From: Euglena gracilis
Lineage: Eukaryota > Euglenida > Euglenophyceae > Euglenales
Assembly (NCBI GenBank): GCA_039621445.1
Contig: CP154956.1
Span: 3,594,170-3,658,169, forward strand
Reading direction: 5' to 3'
Length of the DNA stretch: 64,000 nt
A program made the position numbers and the translations under genes. Of this stretch, positions 55,570 through 64,000 are shown piece by piece; position 1 is the stretch's first letter; every line of letters begins with the position of its first letter. The notes below the pieces were generated by a model. It did no database searches. It was not told the DNA's origin and saw only the letters and a list, made by a program, of their open reading frames with translations.

Positions 55570-56145
55570 CATCCCCCTTTGCCCAACGACCGGGTTCCTA
55601 CCAGGCTTGTGCTTACCACTGAGGGGGAGGGGGATGGGTGGGTGCTATAGGGTGCCTGCCCCTAGCAGGCACCCCCGGGGGGGGGGGTCCGGGGGGGACC
55701 CAAGACCCAGAAATATTTCATTGAAAACGGCCTTTTCCGGCCCCCCGGCACCTTTGGCGCCGGGGTCGGAGGGGGTCCCTGCTGTGGGCAGAAACCAAAA
55801 ACCAAAAACCCTACCCCCCCCCCCGGGGGTCGGATTGGGTGCCATGGCATGCCTGCCCCTAGCACCCCCCCCCCCGTGGGGGAGGCACCCGACTAAGCAC
55901 AAGCCTGGTTCCTACAACCACCGACCAGGGGGGGGTCATACACACCCTCTGACCTACAAGTCCCGACCAGGTAGTGGTCGTGCGACTGGGTGCCAAAAAA
56001 AGCCCTATTTTCCCAGGTCACCTACAACCCCCAACCAGGGGGGGGGGGGTCATACGCACCCTTTGACCTACAACCCCCGACCAAGGGGTGGTCGTCGGTG
56101 TGGGGTGGTTGTTTTATTTATTTCTTTAGGGGTGGTTGTTGGGCA
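55570..56145. mobile_element. Compound C/G elements (GGCAGGCACC and CTACAACCCCCGACC types)
   Basis: 55.64-55.90 kb: GGGTGCCTGCCCCTAGCAGGC, C/G runs, GGCACCTTTGGCGCC hairpin, CCTGCCCCTAGCACCCCC, GAGGCACCCGACTAAGCAC. 55.91-56.14 kb: repeated CCTACAACC(C)CCGACCAGGGG ... GGTGGTCGT. The second unit resembles the 24.56-kb element; the first matches the fold-back at the start of the window. Confidence 0.55.
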
Positions 56146-56149
56146 AGGG

Positions 56150-57235
56150 TGAGTAGGAACCAAACACAGCCCCTGAAAACTCGGGCATCAGAAATTCTCC
56201 TCCCATAACGACCCGTAAATTGGGGGAGGGGGATAAACAAGGCACCTTAACATAAAACAGCAAAAATGCAAAATTGCATGAAAATTCCGTTTGGGAATTC
56301 CCTGAGTGTGTATATTTCTGTTTGAAGGAATTCCCAGAAATTCACCTCCTCTGGTTTTAGTGGCTATTTACTTTGCACAACTTTGCGCAACTTTGCGTAA
56401 AAGAACCCAAAACCCCTACTTGGGACTACCAAAACCACACCCTGCTCCTATCCCCCCATCCGGCAATAATTGATGATGACCTGATTTCTGGGGGATCAGG
56501 ACCGAGTCAGCCATTCCCACCACCCTTGAAGGCAGCCGTGTTACTCCGAAGTTCGGACCCAAAAATGCAGCGACCAAGAATCACTCGAAACAGGGTCATC
56601 GGCTGGCTGCGTTCCACCTTTCTGACTTTGGAAGGCCAAGGTTCAAACTCGACCCCGACCACCACGGTGCACCCCCCCCAGTCCTGTGCTTGATGATGGG
56701 TTGAGTATGAGCTGGGCGATGGCTGAGTACATTTGATGATGGGGACAGGACTCAATTTACGATCAGTGTTCTTCTGCATTGAAGTTTTTCTGGGGTTAAG
56801 GCATTCGGCTTTGTTTGGCCAAGTCCTTAAAATAACCCCAAACTCACACCTTGACACCTTGATGAAAAAGGCCAAATGGACGAAAATTTTCTTCCGAAAA
56901 GAAAACCCAAGCAGGGTTGACTGCTTAGTTGTACCTAACCCATATAATGCGAAAAATATTACAAAAAATGGTGAAATAAGCATTTTTGGATTGTCTGGGA
57001 AATCTGACAAAAGAAAGCAATTTCTCTGCGCAATTACCCCCAAAAAAATTTCAAAAATTGGGAGGGAAACATAAGCAAAAGAAAGCAAAAATCCATATTT
57101 TCAGGGTTTTCAAGACAATGAAAATGTGAGTTGTGCAAATTGTGTATCTCCTCCTGGGGGGGGGGAGCTACCAATCACTACCCACTGTGGCTGGCATCAT
57201 CAGAAAGAGACCATTCCATTTGTTTCTGTGGTTTC
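56150..57235. other. AT-rich segment without a recognised gene
   Basis: The plus ORF at 56733-57074 (contains HLDTLMKKAKWTKIFFRKEN) and a minus ORF across it are both open. Neither has a recognisable motif. Possibly old transposon DNA. Confidence 0.3.
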
Positions 57236-57240
57236 TTCAG

Positions 57241-57351
57241 CTTCTTCCCCACCATGATCTCTTTCATCTTCTGTGGAGCTGCTCTGCCAGGCAAATCATC
57301 ATCAACGGTGTGCACACACTTGCCTCTGTCTGTAAGAAATGGAGCATGCTT
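57241..57351 (+). CDS. F-box-like exon
   Basis: Plus strand, 111 bp. The acceptor TTTCTGTGGTTTCTTCAG| opens LLPHHDLFHLLWSCSARQI then IINGVHTLASVCKKWSML, ending at ATGCTT|GTATGT. This fits the F-box core: LP.dll..i.........l..l..VCK.W..l. F-box proteins link substrates to SCF ubiquitin ligases through Skp1. Both splice signals are good and in phase 0. The domain would continue or be preceded in neighbouring exons that I could not identify. The donor sits at the edge of the GTAT/GTAG microsatellite. Confidence 0.5.
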
Positions 57352-57360
57352 GTATGTATG

Positions 57361-57410
57361 CAGTTATGTAGGTATGTAGGTAAGTATGTATGTATGTAGG
57401 TTGGTAGGTA
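57361..57410. repeat. GTAT/GTAG microsatellite, left part
   Basis: Start of a tetranucleotide array, interrupted by the C/G element at 57411-57818 and resuming as (GGTA)n beyond it. Confidence 0.85.
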
Positions 57411-57818
57411 CCCCCCCCCTATGTCCAATGACCGGTAACCTCTGTCCTCTGACCGGGGCGGTCGTTGGACATAGGGTAGTGACCAAAAAAGGTGTCCTCT
57501 GACCGGGGGGGGTGGTCGTTGGACATGGGGTCAAAAGAAAGTTGGTGGGTACCCGGGTCCCTACCCACCCAAAAATGCCCAAATTTTCCCTTCCGGCGCT
57601 TCGCGCCGAAAATTTTGGGCAATTTTGACAAATTTTTGTCCAAAAAGTGTCAAAAATGGCATTTTGGCCAAATTTTTGGCCAATTTTTGGGCAAAATTTT
57701 TCGTCCCGGCGCTTCACGCCAGGACCAAAAATTTGGTCAAACCTCCGAAAAGGTGTCCTCTGACCGGGGGGGTGGTCATTGGAAATAGGGGGGTCGTTGG
57801 ACATAGGGGGGGGGGGGG
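57411..57818. mobile_element. GTCCAATGACCGG-type C/G element inserted in a GGTA array
   Basis: GGTA|C8-TATGTCCAATGACCGGTAACC ... GGTCGTTGGACATAGGGG-G(n)|TAGG. Inside are CCGGCGCTTCGCGCCGAAAA at 57592 and CGGCGCTTCACGCC at 57706, and the block GTGTCCTCTGACCGGGG near both ends. Nearly identical to 61.65-62.01 kb, but the GACCGG...GTCGTTGGACATAGGG block is duplicated on the left. Confidence 0.85.
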
Positions 57819-58221
57819 TAGGTGAGTAGGTAGGTAGGTAGGTAGGTAGGTAGGTAGGTAGGTAGGTAGGTAGGTAGGTAGGTAGGTAGGTAGGTAGGTA
57901 GGTAGGTAGGTAGGTAGGTAGGTAGGTAGGTAGGTAGGTAGGTAGGTAGGTAGGTAGGTAGAGGTAGGTAGGTAGGTAGAGGTAGGTAGGTAGGTAGGTA
58001 GAGGTAGGTAGGTAGGTAGGTAGGTAGGTAGGTAGGTAGGTAGGTAGGTAGGTAGGTAGGAAGGTAGGTAGGTAGGTATGTACGACGTATGGATGGATGG
58101 ATGGATGGATGGATGGATGGATGGATGGATGGATGGATGGATGGATGGATGGATGGATGGATGGATGGATGGATGGATGGATGGATGGATGGATGGATGG
58201 ATGGATGGATGGATGGATGGT
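57819..58221. repeat. (GGTA)n followed by (GGAT)n array
   Basis: About 60 GGTA units with three AGGTAGA interruptions, then about 33 perfect GGAT units from 58088. ORFs reading TYLP or IHPS/MDGW repeats are artefacts. Confidence 0.97.
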
Positions 58222-58536
58222 GTGTCCAGGGAGCCAACTAATTGGAGCCACCCCCTCTGCCAGGTTATTTGGGCATTATTTCCATCGCCGCTGAGCACCT
58301 GGTACAATTTTCCAGTGCCCAAAAAAAGGGGGTGCCAGGTTACTGGAACCATCTTTTTGGTTGAAGAACTTGAAGGTATTTTGGGGGGTTCTCAAACATT
58401 TCGTCAAATATGTATAACATCAATTTGTTTTTCGGCATGCTGCACATCGTCAATCACATGGGGGGGTGATAAACTGGCCAGCAGTGGGGGGGGGGGGCGG
58501 TGACAATTCCAGGCGGGAAGTCCGCAGGCTGTAGTT

Positions 58537-58659
58537 TCAGTCACTCTTTGTGAACGTGCACTTTGGAAGGCCTTCAAATGACAGGCCTGGATGATTGTGC
58601 CGGGTGAAACACACAACAGGAGGAATAGTGCAAGGATCAGCATACAGCAACGCCATCGG
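58537..58659 (-). CDS. Candidate 3'-terminal exon, minus strand
   Basis: Minus strand. The acceptor TTTTTTTTTTTGGCAG| has a long pyrimidine tract. The frame reads PMALLYADPCTIPPVVCFTR then HNHPGLSFEGLPKCTFTKSD and stops at TGA (58537-58539). An upstream minus frame (AIRHNLQRRCSLEDMQPQIP) may be part of the preceding exon. Another frame across the region is open for longer, so this is tentative. No family recognised. Confidence 0.3.
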   Translation of the reverse strand, partial: PMALLYADPCTIPPVVCFTRHNHPGLSFEGLPKCTFTKSD

Positions 58660-58949
58660 CTGCCAAAAAAAAAAACAAAACAGGAAAGGCAACAATGCAA
58701 AGAGGCCTTGAATGACGTGACCACTATTTCGTTTGTGCCAAAGCTCTTGAGGGGAATTTGGGGCTGCATGTCTTCCAAACTGCACCTTCTTTGGAGGTTG
58801 TGCCGAATGGCATAAATGCAAGCCAAATCAATCCCCCAACAAGGTCCAGTTAGATGTGAATTAAATAGCAAGCGATTAATGAACTATGCTCGGCTGAATT
58901 CGGCGTTCAAGGTTGCGACCACTGTCATCAGTATCGCCATTAGCCCCTA

Positions 58950-59110
58950 ATCTCTGTCCTCTGACTGGGGGGGGGGGGGGTCATTGGACCTGGGGTTCTG
59001 ACCAAAAAAGGTGTCCTTCGACGGGGGTCAGTCGTTAGGCATGACTTTCCAAACCTCCGAAATGATGTCCTCTGACCGGGGGGGGGGGGGTTAGAAATTG
59101 GGGGGGGTTG
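58950..59110. repeat. GTCCTCTGACCGGGG-type C/G element fragment
   Basis: CTCTGTCCTCTGACTGGGG, GTGTCCTTCGACGGGGGTCA, GTCGTTAGGCATG and ATGTCCTCTGACCGGGG: degenerate end modules of the GTCCAATGACC family without the C-run end. Confidence 0.55.
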
Positions 59111-59384
59111 GGTCACCGACCATAGGCTTTGCTTCTGGGCTGGGCCCAATGGATAGGTGGACGCCCAATTGTGGTCTACAGCCTTTCCCCACATGGTCAA
59201 AGGGGGGGGGGTTGACTTGAAAAGAAAAGACCAGTCAAGTGTCAAGGGAAGAACAAAGCAGGCACCAATGAATCCAAAGAAAACCCCAACAAAAGCACTC
59301 TCAGAACAGAAATGTTCGAAGTTGACCTTCCTTTCAAGGAGGGAGGGGGTTGACCTCCCCCCCAGGCTGTTTTTTTTTACCAAT

Positions 59385-59605
59385 CCCGGGGGGAGGGGGG
59401 TCCGGAGTGCCCTTGAACGCCTGCCCGGCAGGAACTACTCCTCGGGGGGGGACCCCCCAGGGGGGGTCAGATTTCGGCCTGCGCCCAGAAACTTTCCTCA
59501 GAAAATCCTTGAAAATAGCCCCCCCCCCCCCCCTGGGGGGTCAGATTTTTGTGTGCCTTGGAGTGCCTGCCCAGGCAGGCAACCCCCCCCCTCTGGGTGG
59601 AGTCG
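59385..59605. repeat. C/G element cluster with GAGTGCCTGCCCAGGCAGGC
   Basis: Inverted GGTCCGGAGTGCCCTTGAAC, CCTGCCCGGCAGG, C13 with GGGGGGTCAGATTT and CTTGGAGTGCCTGCCCAGGC. Similar words occur at about 46.79-46.82 kb. Confidence 0.5.
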
Positions 59606-59779
59606 GCAGCCGACCAAAATACAGCCTGCTCCCCCCTGGCACTTGGCAAGGGAAACCCTGCTTCGGCAAAGTGCCCAAAAGAGAAACCAAAAAAATTGCT
59701 ACCAAAAAATTGGCGCCCCTGCAATAATGGGAAGGGGGTAGGGCGAGGGGTGTCGATCGCCCCTACCCAGCCTCACCCA

Positions 59780-59960
59780 GCCTGTGTTTGTTCCGGCGGC
59801 GCCCACTCTGTGCAGCCTGTTTCTGCGACTGCCCATCTCCTGAGCAATGGTTGTATTATGCAGCAGGTCATAGAAACATGGAGCACAAGACCAGTCAGCG
59901 AATACCAATGCTCATGGTTACTGATACCACAACTGCTGATGTGAGACCACCTCTGCAACC
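59780..59960. other. Possible exon, strand unclear
   Basis: Plus frame: GCIMQQVIETWSTRPVSEYQ. Minus frame: FADWSCAPCFYDLLHNTTIA. Both look protein-like; splice sites not resolved. Confidence 0.25.
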
Positions 59961-60179
59961 CAATGCTTTTCCGGACTCCGGTTCAGCCCGGACCCTGGGG
60001 GGAGGCTATGCAACAGCCTGGGGGAGGGAGGGAACCACAAGCCACCAAGCCAAATGCCCTTTTATGGCGGTGATCCCAACAAATTTGCAAAAAAACCTTC
60101 TCTGAGACATGCAAATGCAAAAAAAAAATGCGAAATTCAATCACACAAAGCTTCGCAGACTTATGGACCAACATTGTAT

Positions 60180-60245
60180 GCAAGATCTCATCTGACCAGG
60201 GGAGTGGTCGTCAGACAAGACTGGTCGTTGGACAGGAGGGGAGGT
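60180..60245. repeat. GACCAGGGG...GTCGTTGGACAGG element remnant
   Basis: AAGATCTCATCTGACCAGGGG, GTGGTCGTCAGACAAG and GGTCGTTGGACAGGAGGGG: right end of a GTCCAACGACC-family element. Confidence 0.5.
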
Positions 60246-60306
60246 ACCACGTGAAGGTTGGTTTGCACTGGGCTGGGAATCTGATATCCTCGACCACAAA
60301 AAATGA

Positions 60307-60520
60307 ATGTCGGGAACAACAGTGGCATGGGTCACAAGCAAAACTGACATAGCTGGCACCGTGTTGGTCTCAGGAGATGGGGGAAGTTCAGCAGAACAGG
60401 TGCTTCTCATAGATGGAGGTCCCTGCAACAGCAGCAACGTCCACTTTGAGCGTGAATACTGCAGGGGCGTCAACGTGGCTGGAGTCAGGATTCCTGGCTT
60501 TTTTGGGAACAGGGGGTCCC
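60307..60520 (+). CDS. Candidate coding exon, plus strand
   Basis: The plus frame reads MSGTTVAWVTSKTDIAGTVL, VSGDGGSSAEQVLLIDGGPC and NSSNVHFEREYCRGVNVAGV. Alternating hydrophobic strands and Gly/Asp turns suggest a beta-rich domain. The minus strand is also open but Ser/Pro-biased. Boundaries are not fixed, and the first Met may be internal. Family not recognised. Confidence 0.38.
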
Positions 60521-60589
60521 AACCACATTCATCCCACCCCTGTCCAAGGTATTAAATGAGATGATGGGGGGGGACCCCCCCCACTTAAC

Positions 60590-60815
60590 TGAACTGCAAA
60601 ATCCGAGGAAGATTTTTCAGAAAAAACCTCAAATGCAAATTTATAATTCGCTAAACTCTGTTCACCAAGCTGCAAACCAATTTTTTTTTGGTTTGCAGTT
60701 TGCAGCATACTTTTAAAAAGTTCCGCCAGTTTTTCAATTTCTTTAGCAGGCAAAATCATTGCGACTTCCATGTCCTCAGCCGCTTTGGCACAACCGCGTC
60801 TCTCACACAGGGACT
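60590..60815 (-). CDS. Candidate coding exon, minus strand
   Basis: Minus frame reading KAAEDMEVAMILPAKEIEKL, AELFKSMLQTANQKKIGLQL and GEQSLANYKFAFEVFSEKSS. It is a charged helix-forming segment, open from about 60815 and running into a C/G block at 60590. Unlike most ORFs here it crosses no repeat, except a TTTTTTTT run at 60683-60690 next to TTTGCAGTTTGCAG. Could be a transposon fragment; unidentified. Confidence 0.35.
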
Positions 60816-61653
60816 GGTTCCTTTCATGAAACAGTTATCAAAATCAGCAAACACGAAAGAAGACGAAGTCGGGTTTTTTCACAATCAGCAATTTCCAGAC
60901 ATGTTTCAGTTTCATCGATCCGTCACTGAATATTAGTGGCTCACTCCGGTTGGACTCTTCGTCCGGTGCTTTGAAGCTAGAAATTTTTTCAAGGAGTTCA
61001 AAATTGAACCCAGACAAACAAGAATTTCAAAGCATTGTCCACGTAACCGCTGGGCCAAAAAAAAAGCTGAAAAAACTGCCTCCCAAATTGGTCGAAAATG
61101 CCATTTTGGGCACGTTTGGGGTAAAAACTTGTGAAAAATGTTGACCTTTGGGGGGGGGGGTCCCAGGCATCCCCCTGGGTTCTGCTTTGTCAATTTATTT
61201 GAAAAAACTCCTGAAAAAATTTTATTTTGGGGCAAGTCCCCCGAAACACTTCATGCCAGGTTTTTCTCCAGGGGGTTTCTATTTCAGGGGGGTTGTCAGG
61301 GGCAGAGGAGGAGGTCCCCCCCAGCAGGAAACAGTCAAACACCCCCCGGGACAGTCAATACTTAATTGAAGGGTTCCACTTTCTTGCACGCAAGCTGATG
61401 GAGGCTAAATTTGCCAAAGCCTGAACACTGACCCTATCCCCAAGCCCTAACCCTAACACTCACCCTCACCCCGTTCTACGCTTAAGAAGTTGGCCCGAAT
61501 CCCTGGTTTGTCTGCGTTTCCGTCCTGTCCACAAGAGATGTCCCGGAGAATGTGTAACATGGAAGTCCAGGGGGACCCTGGCCCTGACTCCCCGGCTCTG
61601 ACCCCCCCCGTTTAACCACTGGGCACCCACCCGGGGGGGGGGGGGGGGCAGTA

Positions 61654-62010
61654 CCCCCCCCCCTATGTCCAAAGACCGGTAACCTCTGTCCTCTGACCGG
61701 GGGGGGTGGTCGTTGGACATGGGGTCAAAAGAAAGTTGGTGGGTACCCGGGTCCCTACCCACCCAAAAATGCCCAAATTTTCCCTTCCGGCGCTTCGCGC
61801 CGAAAATTTTGGGCAATTTTGACAAATTTTTGTCCAAAAAGTGTCAAAAATGGCATTTTGGCCAAATTTTTGGCCAATTTTTGGCAAAATTTTTCGTCCC
61901 GGCGCTTCACGCCGGGACCAAAAATTTGGTCAAACCTCCGAAAAGGTGTCCTCTGACCGGGGGGGTAGTCATTGGACATAGGGGGGTCGTTGGACATAGG
62001 GGGGGGGGGG
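61654..62010. mobile_element. GTCCAAAGACCGG-type C/G element, copy 2
   Basis: GTA|C10-TATGTCCAAAGACCGGTAACC ... GGTCGTTGGACATAGGGG-G(n). It matches 57.41-57.82 kb almost base for base from TAACCTCTGTCCTCTGACC through both hairpin words (61788 and 61903), but lacks the duplicated left block. The two copies are about 4 kb apart. Confidence 0.85.
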
Positions 62011-62149
62011 AGGTAATTAAATGCTGCTGAAAATCTTTGGTTTCGGTGGTCTCCAGAGCCCCACTGGGGGGGGGGGGGTGGATGACCCTCCCCTGTGCAA
62101 AATTAACGCACACTTATTACCCTCCCTAGGCAGGTCCCTCATCATGAAA

Positions 62150-62345
62150 TAGGGCTCCGTGAGAAAACACGAATCCCTGGCTGAGGCACCATGAGCCACA
62201 GGCGGTGTGGCACTGTGCAGGGGCGGCCAGCAGGGCTCCACCTGTACAGGTGCGCTCGCTGGCAGCAGCCGCTGACTGCCTGCTTTGGTGGAACGGCAAG
62301 CCTCTGTGGCCATCCAGAGCCCCAGACCCAGTCACGCCCAATCAC
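62150..62345 (-). CDS. Candidate exon, strand and frame uncertain
   Basis: GC-rich segment. Minus frames include ARDSCFLTEPYFMMRDLPRE and a Cys-rich one (CHTACGSWCLSQGFVFSHGA). The plus frame AASRAPPVQVRSLAAAADCL is open too. Probably exonic by composition, function unknown. Confidence 0.28.
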
Positions 62346-62386
62346 GCCCGGTCACGCCCAGTCACACCCAGTCACGCCCAGTCATT
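62327..62386. repeat. GTCACGCCCA minisatellite
   Basis: Five to six copies of a 10-bp unit (CAGTCACGCC, CAATCACGCC, CGGTCACGCC, CAGTCACACC). Confidence 0.9.
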
Positions 62387-62389
62387 TTT

Positions 62390-63290
62390 TCTTCCTAGGC
62401 ACTTGCCCGGTTAGAGGGAAAAAAATCGTGTACCCTTCCCCTACCCATTTTGGGAATCCTTTGGTTTTGCATGGCCTGGATTGGTTAACGGGCCAAGTTT
62501 GCGATCGACAGAGCTACAAATCGCTACAGAAAAAGCTCACTCCCTTCCACTTCCGTTTTGCAGAAAGTAACCACTAAAAAAAAGCCGCAGCGCGGGCTCA
62601 ATTTCGTCCGCTGAAAAAAAAACTGGCCAGGGAGATGCCGTTGCATGGGAACGTTTGGTTTATTTCTGTTCAAAACAAACTCCTTTGATCCGACCAGAAT
62701 GAGCGAATTTTCACTCATCACTGCAGCCTGGAATGATAAACACAATGGTTCAAAACAGTCTGTCGTATTCATTTGACAACGATTTTGCTTAATCAGTGAA
62801 ATCCTGACAGATTCCGGCATGTGGTCACAAGGTTTTGCCTTGACAGTGTCAAATGAAGCCAGACAACCCACACTCAAACCTTAAACGCAGGCTGCGATTG
62901 TGAAGGTTATTCCGGAGACAAAATGTGGAGGTGTGCAATTTCTTCCATGACCATCTCCGGACAAAGTGCGAACACCGCACATCTGACCCATTTCGAGTGC
63001 ACAGAAGCCAACAAATCGCACCCCATGGTTTCAGCTTCTGGTGCGTCCCGTGCCATCATACACTGCTTCAACGTTGCGCAGTGCGGTGGGGGGGCTGTCA
63101 CAGCAGACCCTCGCAAAAAAACTGTATTGAAATAAAAAGTGTGCGACATCTGAATGACAGTTTCTTGCATACCAGATTTTTGGGGGCGGTCCACCACCAT
63201 TTCCTTTCTCCATTTCGTATTATTCAGGGGAAGACACACAGGAAGAGCCGGCATTCTTCTCATTGCTGGGGGGACTCAAACAGGTCACCG
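62390..63290. other. No gene recognised
   Basis: Mixed AT-rich DNA. ORFs on both strands are short and motif-free. The plus frame FFHDHLRTKCEHRTSDPFRV at about 62.93-63.0 kb is the most protein-like but has no supporting signal. Confidence 0.4.
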
Positions 63291-63301
63291 CTATGACGGA
63301 A

Positions 63302-63440
63302 ACCAGCCGCTGCTGGCTGGTTTCCTGGGGCCGGCAGCTGCCATCGGGGCGTCACGTCGGGCGCGTGGTCATCAAGGTCACGAGGGGCAGAGGGTGCAGG
63401 GCATCTGGCTCAAGTTGTGGATGCGATCAGGGCCTTCTTT
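63302..63440 (+). CDS. Candidate exon, paralogue of the 29.4-kb segment
   Basis: The plus frame gives AWSSRSRGAEGAGHLAQVVD then AIRAFFLFLVFI. The DNA from GGGCAGAG to CAGGGCCTTC aligns with 29.48-29.53 kb, and both are preceded by CCGGCAG. See the partner entry for the reasoning on strand. Function unknown. Confidence 0.33.
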
Positions 63441-63547
63441 TTGTTCCTGGTCTTCATCTGAAAGCGCATTCCAGGGGGGCATTTTGGGGTAAAATGCGAG
63501 CCAGAAACCAAAGAATGGCTTTCGGACTCGGCGCCTTCCTCTCCCCA

Positions 63548-63708
63548 CACACGCGCGCGCGCGCACGCACGCACGCACGCACGCACACGCGCGCGCACAC
63601 ACACAACGCACGCACACACACACACACACACACACACAACGCGCGCACACACACACACTCACTCACACTCACACTCACAACACACACACACACACGCATA
63701 CACACACA
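63548..63708. repeat. CA/CGCA/CTCACA microsatellite
   Basis: (GC)n, (GCAC)n, (CA)n and (CTCACA)n blocks near the right edge of the window. Confidence 0.95.
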
Positions 63709-64000
63709 GGTGGCGGGCCTCTCATATTTTAGCCACCCGTACTGGGAGGGTTGTCCGGCAGGGCACCGATAAACCTACCGCCCCCCAAGGAACTGCCCTC
63801 CAGAAACCCTGTCTCCTTCTCTTGTACCTTTGTCTTGTGAATGAGAATTCTCACATTTCCTGTTAAAAAAAAAGTCAGATTCTTCAGGATTCAGAATGCG
63901 ATCATGTGAAAGAAATTGCTTTTCCGTATTGTTGTGTCTACCGGGTGTCGAGAAAAATGTCGACCTTTTTCCTCTGACCTGGACCCCCCCCCCCGGAAAA

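Noticed and set aside
57364-58352. Long ORFs with IHPS, TYLP and MDGW repeats
   Set aside because: Translations of (GGTA)n and (GGAT)n.

Overview
This window is nuclear DNA of a eukaryote. It has no long open reading frames. The protein-like segments are short, often about 84 bp, and bounded by GT...AG signals, so genes are split by introns of 0.3-2 kb. Those introns are full of microsatellites (a 1.1-kb TG/TGGG/TGCG tract, GGTA and GGAT arrays, GAA, TA), runs of C and G, and short inverted-repeat transposons. TTAGGG-type telomere-like words occur in several places. I cannot name the organism; an alga or other free-living protist fits, but that is inference. No tRNA, rRNA or CRISPR was seen. 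The many long ORFs over CA/TG, TGGG or GGAT tracts are translated microsatellites.

Best-supported genes, both on the minus strand. (1) At 8.4-16.8 kb, ten exons each encode one leucine-rich repeat of about 28 residues. All lie in phase 1, mostly 84 or 81 bp long, and their sequences recur with a four-exon period (A-B-C-D, A'-B'-C'-D', A''). This suggests growth by duplication of a four-exon block. A signal-peptide-like first exon at 27.3-27.5 kb could start this gene, but the link is unproven. (2) At 36.9-42.6 kb, four to five exons spell out, in order, the landmarks of a family GT31 (beta-1,3-galactosyltransferase/Fringe-like) glycosyltransferase. Further possible minus-strand exons lie at 45.1-46.7 kb. 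A second signal-peptide exon at 1.64-1.76 kb would begin another minus-strand gene running off the left edge. Weaker exons include a plus-strand F-box-like one at 57.24 kb, a possible C2H2 finger at 3.5-3.8 kb, and plus-strand candidates at 19.5-20.5, 25.4, 29.4, 60.3 and 63.3 kb.

The rest is mainly repeats. The most striking are many short elements that begin with a run of C, end with a run of G, and sit at TA. Many carry an internal GGCGC-TTC-GCGCC-type hairpin. At least a dozen sequence families share this plan. There are also a 283-bp fold-back element with an 8-bp target duplication, a 720-bp Tc1/mariner-like element, clusters of TTTGCGCAAATGCGCAAA palindromes at 23.8-26.4 kb, and two decayed reverse-transcriptase remnants.

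Layout: 0-8 kb repeats and a signal-peptide exon; 8-17 kb LRR gene with microsatellite introns; 17-32 kb repeats, palindrome clusters and scattered possible exons; 31.5-32.7 kb giant microsatellite; 33-35 kb repeats and an RT remnant; 36-47 kb GT31 gene and possible upstream exons; 47-64 kb repeats with scattered candidate exons.
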